NCBI GenBank assembly: GCA_030684415.1
Contig: JAUXNL010000522.1
Coordinates: 1-18,726, forward strand
Direction: 5' to 3'
From: Moraxellaceae bacterium
Lineage (GTDB): Bacteria; Pseudomonadota; Gammaproteobacteria; Pseudomonadales; Moraxellaceae
Length of the DNA: 18,726 bases
Position 1 is the stretch's first letter; each line of letters opens with the position of its first letter. Shown here in pieces: positions 14,045 to 18,726 of the stretch. The position numbers were made by a program, and so were the translations under genes. A model generated the notes under the pieces. It did no database searches. It had not been told where the DNA came from and saw only the letters and a program-made list of their open reading frames with translations.

Positions 14045-14418
14045 ACGTCGCATCCTTATATCTTGTGCGGTTTTTTATTGTGTCCGGGGCTAGCGGCTAT
14101 GTGTTGGCGACAGCGTCTTGTCTGGCGGCTTATGGCAGGCCTGTCTGGCTCACGCCACCCGATGTTGCCGTGTAAAGCCACTCGGCACAGATGGCCTGAA
14201 GGCAAACTAACAGAGCGGAAAACATGATTCAGCGTCATCTGCCTGACATGACGCTGAGTCAGTTTTTACCGGTGTTTTGATTGCGCCTCCCGATACGCTA
14301 CGCCGTCATGCGCGCTACTGATTGACCCGCATCAGGGGTCGTCGTGGCACAAGTGTCATTGACGACCGCGCCAGCGCTGCCTAGCGTGCGGGCACCTTTA
14401 CCGACCCAGGAATTCCCC
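14045..14418. other. Divergent intergenic region, monooxygenase / thiolase
   Basis: This stretch of about 370 bases must hold the promoters for both divergent genes. Open frames inside it have no plausible protein character. The one clear signal is the long hairpin at 14226-14260. I could not assign -35/-10 pairs with confidence on either strand. Confidence 0.55.
14226..14260 (+). terminator. Strong hairpin with T run (terminator, attenuator or operator)
   Basis: Arms at 14226-14238 (GATTCAGCGTCAT) and 14248-14260 (ATGACGCTGAGTC) pair along 13 positions with one G-U, around a 9-base loop. The sequence AGTTTTTA follows directly. The form is that of an intrinsic terminator on the plus strand, yet no plus-strand gene precedes it. 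It lies 159 bases upstream of the thiolase start, so it may be a leader attenuator, the end of an unannotated small RNA, or a protein-binding palindrome. Confidence 0.5.
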
Positions 14419-15717
14419 ATGGCCCGCCTCCCCCTCTCCAGCAAAAAAGGCCGCGTTGCCATTGTCGATGCTGTGCGCACGCCGTTTGCCCGCATCGCCA
14501 CCCACTACCGTGATCTGTCGGCGATTGATCTGGGCGTGCAAGTGGTGAATGCGCTCATGGCGCGCAACGAGCTCAAGCCCGAACAGCTCGACCAGCTCGT
14601 GTTCGGCATGACCGTGATGATTCCCGAAGCGCCTTTCATTGCGCGTGAAATCGCGCTCGAATGCGGCATGGACAATGTTGATGCCTACTCCATCACCCGC
14701 GCCTGCGCCACCAGCTTCCAGACCGTGACCAGCGCCGCCGAAAGCATTCTCGCCGGCAATGCCGACATCGTGATTGCCGGCGGCACCGACTCTACCAGCA
14801 GCGTGCGCCTGCCGATGTCGCCGAAATTCTCCTCCACCTTGCGCGACGTGAACTTCGCCAAGACCCTGAAAGATCGCGCAAAGCTGCTGTCCACCCTGCG
14901 CCCCCGCGACTTGCTGCCGATGGAGCCCTCCATCACCGAGTTTTCGGTGGGCGAAACCATGGGCCAGAGCTGCGAAAAAATGGTGAAGAAATGGGGCGTG
15001 ACGCGAGAAGAACAGGATGACATCGCTCACGCCTCGCACAGCAACGCCGCCTTTGCCTGGCGCGATGGCCGCCTCGATGCGCAAGTGATCAGCTTGTCGC
15101 TCGCTGATCGCAATGTGCAGCAAGACAATCTGGTGCGCATGCACTCCGAACGTGAGAGCTACAGCAAACTCAAACCCTGTTTTGATTTCAGCGGCGCAGG
15201 CACCGTTACCGCCGGCAACGCCAGCCCGCTGACCGATGGTGCCTCTGCCGTACTGTTGATGAGCGAAACGACAGCGCGCGCATTGGGCTACACCCCCATC
15301 GGTTATTTGCGCGCCAGCGCGTTTGCCGCCAAAACACCGCAAGATGATTTGCTGATGGGCCCCGTGCACGCCGCCCCTCTCGCACTGGAGCGCGCCGGCC
15401 TCACGCTGAAAGACATGACGATTGTCGACATGCACGAAGCGTTTGCCGGACAGCTTGCCTGCAACCTGCGCGGGCTTGCCTCTACCGATTACGCCAAAAC
15501 CGTGCTGAACCGGAAAAAAGCCTTGGGCGAAGTCGACCCGAAGCGCCTGAATGTGAATGGTGGCTCGATTGCCTATGGCCACCCTTTCGGTGCCACCGGC
15601 ACGCGCATCATCGGCCAGGCGCTGTATGAGCTGCGCCGTCGCGGCGGCGGCATTGCACTCACTACGGCTTGCGCCGCGGGGGGTGTTGGCGCCGCCATGG
15701 TGCTCGAAAGCGACTGA
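14419..15717 (+). CDS. fadI: Acetyl-CoA C-acyltransferase, FadI-type thiolase
   Basis: This 432-residue thiolase has all catalytic blocks: the acylated Cys96 in SITRACATSFQ, HEAFAG (339-344), GGSIAYGHPFGATG (381-394) with His388, and TTACAAGG with Cys418. The N-terminal GRVAIVDAVRTPFAR and the LSTLRPRDLLPMEPSITEFS loop are characteristic of the FadI/trifunctional-protein beta subgroup rather than FadA. It would cleave 3-ketoacyl-CoA in the last step of beta-oxidation. The start at 14419 gives a length like FadI (436 in E. coli); AGGA lies 8 bases upstream. A GTG at 14344 in the same frame would add 25 residues without family support. No FadJ partner is adjacent in the window, which is unusual for FadI; a biosynthetic or dedicated degradative role is possible. 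Confidence 0.88.
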   Translation: MARLPLSSKKGRVAIVDAVRTPFARIATHYRDLSAIDLGVQVVNALMARNELKPEQLDQLVFGMTVMIPEAPFIAREIALECGMDNVDAYSITRACATSFQTVTSAAESILAGNADIVIAGGTDSTSSVRLPMSPKFSSTLRDVNFAKTLKDRAKLLSTLRPRDLLPMEPSITEFSVGETMGQSCEKMVKKWGVTREEQDDIAHASHSNAAFAWRDGRLDAQVISLSLADRNVQQDNLVRMHSERESYSKLKPCFDFSGAGTVTAGNASPLTDGASAVLLMSETTARALGYTPIGYLRASAFAAKTPQDDLLMGPVHAAPLALERAGLTLKDMTIVDMHEAFAGQLACNLRGLASTDYAKTVLNRKKALGEVDPKRLNVNGGSIAYGHPFGATGTRIIGQALYELRRRGGGIALTTACAAGGVGAAMVLESD

Positions 15718-15813
15718 TCGCCGTGACCGTCACTGCCGCGCACATCGCAAAGACCGCATACGCAGCGCCGCCAAACCGAGTGAGAATGCAGGCGTCCTGC
15801 CACGGAGCCTGCC

Positions 15814-16371
15814 ATGCACACCACCCTGACCATCGCCCTGCCTGACTGGCTGCCCAGCTTTCTGGCGACGCGCGAACAGCCTGAGGACGACGCGGCGCGA
15901 CTGTCCGAAGTGATTGCATTGTCGGCAGAGAATGTCGCCCGCGGCAGCGGCGGCCCGTTTGCGGCAGCGGTGTATGACGAGGAAAGCGGCGAGCGCCTGG
16001 CCGCGGCGGTGAACGTGGTCATACCCAGCCACTGCGCGGCGGCACATGCCGAAACGCTCGCGCTGTCACTGGCACAGCAGGCCTGCGCCACGCACACGCT
16101 GGCAGTGCGCCGCTGCGTGCTGGTCACCAGTGCCGAACCCTGCGCCATGTGCCTCGGCGCCATTTGCTGGAGCGGTGTGGTGCGTGTGCTGTATGCCGCC
16201 ACGCGCGCCGATGTCGAGGCCACCGGCTTTGACGAAGGACCTCGGCCCGCGCGCTGGAAAGCTGCGCTCATTTCACGTGGCATTGCCGTGACCGGCCCCT
16301 TGCAGCGCCGCGATGCTGCCGCCGTACTGCGTGCGTATGTGCAGGGCGCAGGCCACATCTATAACGGCTGA
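15814..16371 (+). CDS. Zinc-dependent nucleoside/guanine deaminase-like protein
   Basis: The 185-residue protein has the cytidine-deaminase-fold zinc site: HAE (residues 78-80) and PCAMC (109-113). The Glu is the proton shuttle, and the His with the two Cys bind zinc. SGGPFAAAV (45-53) and LGAICWSGVVRVLYAATR (114-131) place it near the guanine deaminase/nucleoside deaminase group rather than TadA. It begins 96 bases after the thiolase on the same strand, with GGAG 7 bases before the ATG. The first 30 residues (ALPDWLPSFLATREQ) are an extension before the core. The base or nucleoside acted on cannot be read from sequence. Its stop is 140 bases from the convergent SDR. Confidence 0.83.
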   Translation: MHTTLTIALPDWLPSFLATREQPEDDAARLSEVIALSAENVARGSGGPFAAAVYDEESGERLAAAVNVVIPSHCAAAHAETLALSLAQQACATHTLAVRRCVLVTSAEPCAMCLGAICWSGVVRVLYAATRADVEATGFDEGPRPARWKAALISRGIAVTGPLQRRDAAAVLRAYVQGAGHIYNG

Positions 16372-16472
16372 GTGCTCATGCACACTCACACCACAAGCCA
16401 CTGGCCCAAGCGACTGACCCGAGCCATGCCCTGCGCTACCCGGCCAACAAACTGAACCGCCCTTAGCCGCTT

Positions 16473-16509
16473 GCTGAAAAACACCCATTCCGGGCTATTT
16501 CAGCCCGCG
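16473..16509 (-). repeat. 37-base palindromic repeat, copy B
   Basis: The reverse complement of this segment matches 9184-9220 at 32 of 37 positions. It keeps the CGGGCT/AGCCCG hairpin (16491-16496, 16502-16507) and the flanking GCTTGCTGAAAAA, which is shared with the palindrome at 2492-2531. It sits between two convergent genes and ends 1 base short of the SDR stop codon, so it could also act as a transcription terminator: on the minus strand a TTTTT run follows the hairpin after about 9 bases. Confidence 0.72.
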
Positions 16510-16510
16510 C

Positions 16511-17371
16511 TTACGACTCCTTGAACGGATTCAGGCGATTGCCCAGGTGGTACTGCAAGGCCACCGGCAACGGCCGCACGCTGCTGGCCACCAGCTTGTT
16601 GACGAGGCCGGGCACGCAAACAGGCTTGCCCTTCATCACCGCCGCCCAGCCCTCACGCACCACCTCGTCCGCTTCCTGCCAGAGCAGGCCGGGCAGTTTG
16701 TCGGCGGCATCGCGCGTGCCCATGGTGTCGTGAAATTCGCTGCGCGTGAAACCCGGGCAAAGCGCGGTGACATGAATGCCCTGCGGCTTCAGCTCCATGT
16801 CGAGCGACTGCGACATACCGAGCACATAACTCTTGATGCCCGTGTAAAGCAGGCTCGCACCCGGCGGCGAAAACGCGGCCAGCGACGACAGATTGATGAT
16901 CCGGCCCCAGCCCCGCGCACGCATGCCGGGCAGCACGCGATGGCAGAGTTCGGTAACCGCCGTGACCATGAGCTGGATTTCCGCCGCCAACTGCGGCCAC
17001 GGCGTCCCCGCAAACGAAGACTTGCCCGAGAGGCCCGCGTTGTTGATGAGCACGTCGATGGCAATGCCTTCGCGCTCGGCAAACGCCATGATGGCCGCCG
17101 GCGCAGCAGGATCGTTCAGATCCGCCGCCAGCACATCGCAACGCACACCATGTTGCGCGGTCAGCTCCGCCGCCAGTTCCTGCAAGCGCTCGGCGCGACG
17201 CGCCACCAACAGCAGCGCGTAACCCTCGGCCGCCAAATGACGCGCAAAGGCCGCACCAATGCCGGCAGAGGCGCCGGTGATCAGTGCCGTTCGGTGAGTT
17301 GTGGTTGAGGGGGTGCTGATTTTGGAAGCGGTGGTTTTGGAAACTGTGGTTTTGGAAACAGTAGTGCTCAT
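16511..17371 (-). CDS. Short-chain dehydrogenase/reductase (SDR)
   Basis: This 286-residue classical SDR has the cofactor motif TGASAGIG (32-39), LAADLND (81-87), NNAG (110-113), the catalytic Ser (NLSS, 160-163), and Tyr176/Lys180 in YTGIK. ARR after the second strand (residues 57-59) suggests NADP preference. CPGFTRSEF (205-213) is typical of fatty-acyl or sterol-type SDRs, and a C-terminal extension follows (residues about 245-286, with LNPFKES at the end). The first 25 residues are a Ser/Thr/Lys-rich lead made by 15-base tandem repeats. The ATG at 17371 has GAGGA 6 bases upstream, and no later Met precedes the cofactor motif. It follows the 190-residue protein gene by 9 bases, so the two form an operon. 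It oxidises or reduces an alcohol/ketone pair; the substrate is unknown. Confidence 0.88.
   Translation of the reverse strand: MSTTVSKTTVSKTTASKISTPSTTTHRTALITGASAGIGAAFARHLAAEGYALLLVARRAERLQELAAELTAQHGVRCDVLAADLNDPAAPAAIMAFAEREGIAIDVLINNAGLSGKSSFAGTPWPQLAAEIQLMVTAVTELCHRVLPGMRARGWGRIINLSSLAAFSPPGASLLYTGIKSYVLGMSQSLDMELKPQGIHVTALCPGFTRSEFHDTMGTRDAADKLPGLLWQEADEVVREGWAAVMKGKPVCVPGLVNKLVASSVRPLPVALQYHLGNRLNPFKES
17315..17359 (-). repeat. Three 15-base tandem repeats inside the SDR N-terminus
   Basis: Units at 17345-17359, 17330-17344 and 17315-17329 share the core TTTTGGAA and encode VSKTT, VSKTT and ASKIS. The unit is a multiple of three, so gain or loss of copies would change protein length without a frameshift. 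Confidence 0.7.
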
Positions 17372-17380
17372 GAAAAATCC

Positions 17381-17953
17381 TCAGCAGGCATGAAGCGCGG
17401 GTAATTCGCGCGGTCCGATAGAAAAGCCCGCGCGTGGGCGGCCGATGTCGCCGCGATACGGCGCCACCGGCCCTTCCAGCACGAAGGGATAAGGCGTGCG
17501 GCGCATGGCATCGCTAAAACCATAAGTGCCCATGCCCAGATAGAGGCCCGGCGCCACCCGCCGGACCTCATCGACCATGTGCACGCTGCCGCAGGCAGAG
17601 TGGAAACCACGGTACACCAGTTGATACGCCGGACGGCCGTCAAAGCGCGAGGGGGCTATCAGCGTCAGCATCGGATAGCGCTGCACGATCTGCCCCCCTT
17701 GCAGGAAGGTGTTGTAACCACGCCCGCCATCTGCATCCACCGGCCGGAATGCCTTGCACAGCCAGTGATGAAGGCGCCCCTCCAGCACGGCCCGGCCGAC
17801 GCGTCCGGCCAGCCAGCCGGGCTGGGCCAACAGGCGCGCCGCGTACTCCCCGTCCATTTCCGCCAAGGTTGGCGCCGGCAGATCAGCAAACAGCCGCCGC
17901 AGCTCATCCGTCGAAAGCGTGCGCAAATCCGCCGCTGATATCGCTGTCGTCAT
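17381..17953 (-). CDS. Conserved-looking uncharacterised protein, SDR operon partner
   Basis: I cannot assign a named family to this 190-residue protein. It has no signal peptide and no clear membrane helix. A short helical N-terminus (LSTDELRRLFADLPAPTLAEMDGEYAARLL is the region 13-42) is followed by a strand-rich core with motif-like runs: KAFRPVDADGGRGYN (67-81), PSRFDGRPAYQLVYRGF (101-117), HMVDEVRRVAPGLYLGMG (125-142) and FVLEGPVAP (157-165). The density of Gly, aromatic and charged residues suggests a ligand-binding beta-barrel or lipocalin-like fold, but that is a guess. GAGGA lies 4 bases before the ATG. It is the first gene of a two-gene unit with the SDR and divergent from the TetR gene, whose twin palindromes overlap its promoter region. 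Confidence 0.7.
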   Translation of the reverse strand: MTTAISAADLRTLSTDELRRLFADLPAPTLAEMDGEYAARLLAQPGWLAGRVGRAVLEGRLHHWLCKAFRPVDADGGRGYNTFLQGGQIVQRYPMLTLIAPSRFDGRPAYQLVYRGFHSACGSVHMVDEVRRVAPGLYLGMGTYGFSDAMRRTPYPFVLEGPVAPYRGDIGRPRAGFSIGPRELPALHAC

Positions 17954-17970
17954 ACCATCCTCACCACTTG

Positions 17971-17985
17971 TTGAACGTCATTCAA
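17971..17985. promoter_or_regulatory. TetR operator candidate 1
   Basis: TTGAACGTCATTCAA is a 15-base near-palindrome, with TTGAA/TTCAA arms. It shares 12 of 15 positions, including both arms, with the second copy at 18005-18019; the centres are 34 bases apart, about three helical turns. It would lie near the transcription start of the minus-strand gene. Confidence 0.65.
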
Positions 17986-18004
17986 GGCAATGCTAGCCAA
18001 TAAG

Positions 18005-18019
18005 TTGAATAGCATTCAA
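18005..18019. promoter_or_regulatory. TetR operator candidate 2
   Basis: TTGAATAGCATTCAA, extended by one base each side to GTTGAAT/ATTCAAC arms, is a perfect 7-base inverted repeat with a 3-base spacer. It overlaps the -35 of the likely tetR promoter and could cover a TTGAAT -35 (18-base spacer, TAGCAT) for the minus-strand operon. This arrangement fits repression of both divergent units. Confidence 0.7.
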
Positions 18020-18032
18020 CCTCCACTACAAT
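18005..18032 (+). promoter_or_regulatory. Likely sigma-70 promoter of the TetR gene
   Basis: TTGAAT (18005-18010), a 16-base spacer, and TACAAT (18027-18032) match the -35/-10 consensus at 4 and 5 of 6 positions. The -35 is inside operator 2, which suggests autoregulation. The leader to the ATG is about 50 bases. Confidence 0.6.
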
Positions 18033-18088
18033 GCCGGCGATGAGCGGCAACCGGCACCCCAGCCGCCGGCCCGCCGCAGGAGACGACC

Positions 18089-18622
18089 ATGGCGCGAACC
18101 AAACGCGAGCAAGCCCCGGAAGAAAAGCGCAACGAGATCGTGGCCGCCGCCCGTGCCTTGCTGGTGCAGGAAGGCTACGACGCCACGTCGATCAGCCGGC
18201 TTGCCGCTGCCGCTGGCGTCGCCCCCAACACCATCTACTGGTACTTCAAGGACAAAGACGAGGTGCTGATTGCCGTGCTCGATGCCGAACTCACAGCGAG
18301 CATGAGCGACTACCTGCAACTGCAAACCACCAGCCGCACCGAACGCCTGTTGTGGGTGGCCAACCAGCTAGCGCAGGTCAGCCGGCTGGTGAGTACCGTG
18401 CACACGCGGCTTGAGCAGTCGCCCGCCATCCATGCCTGGCATGAGCGCTTCCATGAACTCAGTGAAGGCGTGCTGCGCGCGGAGTTTCAGCAGGCGGGTG
18501 TTGCCGCCGACAGGATAGAGGCGCGCGTGAAGATCAGCGTGTTCGCTATTGAGGGACTGCTGTCGCACCCGCTGCCGGAGGCCGAAAAGCGCGCGATTTG
18601 CGCGGCGCTGGTGGGGGAGTGA
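18089..18622 (+). CDS. TetR/AcrR family transcriptional regulator
   Basis: This 177-residue protein has a classic TetR N-terminal helix-turn-helix: RNEIVAAARALLVQEGYDAT (residues 14-33), then SISRLAAAAGVAPNTIYWYF (34-53) and KDKDEVL. The recognition helix is VAPNTIYWYF. The remaining roughly 115 residues are the helical ligand and dimer domain, somewhat short for the family. AGGAG lies 6 bases before the ATG. It is divergent from the 190-residue protein/SDR operon, and the shared region has two matching palindromes, so it most likely represses that operon and itself until it binds a small hydrophobic ligand. The ligand is not deducible. Confidence 0.92.
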   Translation: MARTKREQAPEEKRNEIVAAARALLVQEGYDATSISRLAAAAGVAPNTIYWYFKDKDEVLIAVLDAELTASMSDYLQLQTTSRTERLLWVANQLAQVSRLVSTVHTRLEQSPAIHAWHERFHELSEGVLRAEFQQAGVAADRIEARVKISVFAIEGLLSHPLPEAEKRAICAALVGE

Positions 18623-18681
18623 TTTTGATGAGGGAGAATCTCACTGTTTTCAGTAATTACGGAATATTTAGCAACCAGCGC

Positions 18682-18726
18682 TCATTTGTACTCGCTAAAG
18701 AACTCAGGATCTACTTCGTACACGGT
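18682..18726 (-). CDS. Possible 3' end of a minus-strand gene (edge fragment)
   Basis: Reading inward from the right edge on the minus strand, 14 codons TVYEVDPEFFSEYK end in TGA at 18682. The composition looks protein-like, and the AT-rich 60 bases between it and the TetR stop look like an intergenic spacer. With so little sequence this could be chance. Confidence 0.3.
   Translation of the reverse strand, partial: TVYEVDPEFFSEYK

Noticed and set aside
14341..14365. Sigma-54 promoter suggested by GTGGCAC
   Set aside because: The downstream GC element (TTGC) is missing at the required distance.
14344..14418. Longer N-terminus for the thiolase from the GTG at 14344
   Set aside because: The added 25 residues lack family similarity and a ribosome site; starting at 14419 gives the usual FadI length with AGGA upstream.
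14398..15582. Minus-strand open frame of 394 codons opposite the thiolase
   Set aside because: The thiolase on the plus strand has all catalytic motifs; the antisense product has only low-complexity Gly/His/Ala composition.

Overview
The window reads as chromosomal DNA of a GC-rich gammaproteobacterium, most like the Pseudomonadales (Pseudomonas/Alcanivorax-type). The reasons are a complete Mrp antiporter operon, a YihG-type acyltransferase, a FadI-type thiolase, a PraB-like secreted protein, and a REPIN built from the GTGGGAGCGGCTTCAGCC-type REP sequence common in that group. The taxonomic call is inference, because no rRNA or marker gene is present. I see no phage, plasmid, integrase, CRISPR or defence module.

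Layout. (1) 1-3046: the 5' part of a 7TMR-DISM sensor gene (minus, running off the left edge), a membrane lysophospholipid acyltransferase (minus), and a small secreted four-cysteine protein of unknown function (plus) with a near-perfect hairpin in its leader. (2) 3205-8922: a compact seven-gene mrpABCDEFG operon on the minus strand with mostly overlapping stops and starts; this is a multisubunit Na+(K+)/H+ antiporter related to complex I. (3) 8923-11385: a repeat-rich stretch with a low-complexity protein carrying C-terminal tandem DISGLS-type repeats, a PraB-like secreted protein, a REPIN with a ladder of degenerate REP heads, and two further dispersed short repeats. (4) 11385-16371: lipid/ketone-type catabolic genes: a dienelactone-hydrolase family enzyme and a flavin monooxygenase with the Baeyer-Villiger fingerprint (both minus), a divergent FadI-type thiolase (plus), then a cytidine-deaminase-fold nucleoside deaminase (plus). 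(5) 16511-18622: a two-gene minus-strand unit (an uncharacterised conserved protein, then a short-chain dehydrogenase) divergent from a TetR regulator. The shared intergenic region carries two copies of a TTGAAnnnnATTCAA palindrome, the likely operators. A 14-codon open frame at the right edge may be the 3' end of another minus-strand gene.

How they fit together: the Mrp operon is self-contained for pH/sodium homeostasis. The monooxygenase, hydrolase, thiolase, SDR and TetR genes have chemistries that could act in sequence on ketones, lactones or acyl-CoAs, but only the SDR/190-aa/TetR trio shows sequence evidence of shared control. I found no clearly novel multi-gene system. The strongest leads are that TetR-controlled pair with an unrecognised partner protein, and the unusual density of small palindromic repeats between genes.
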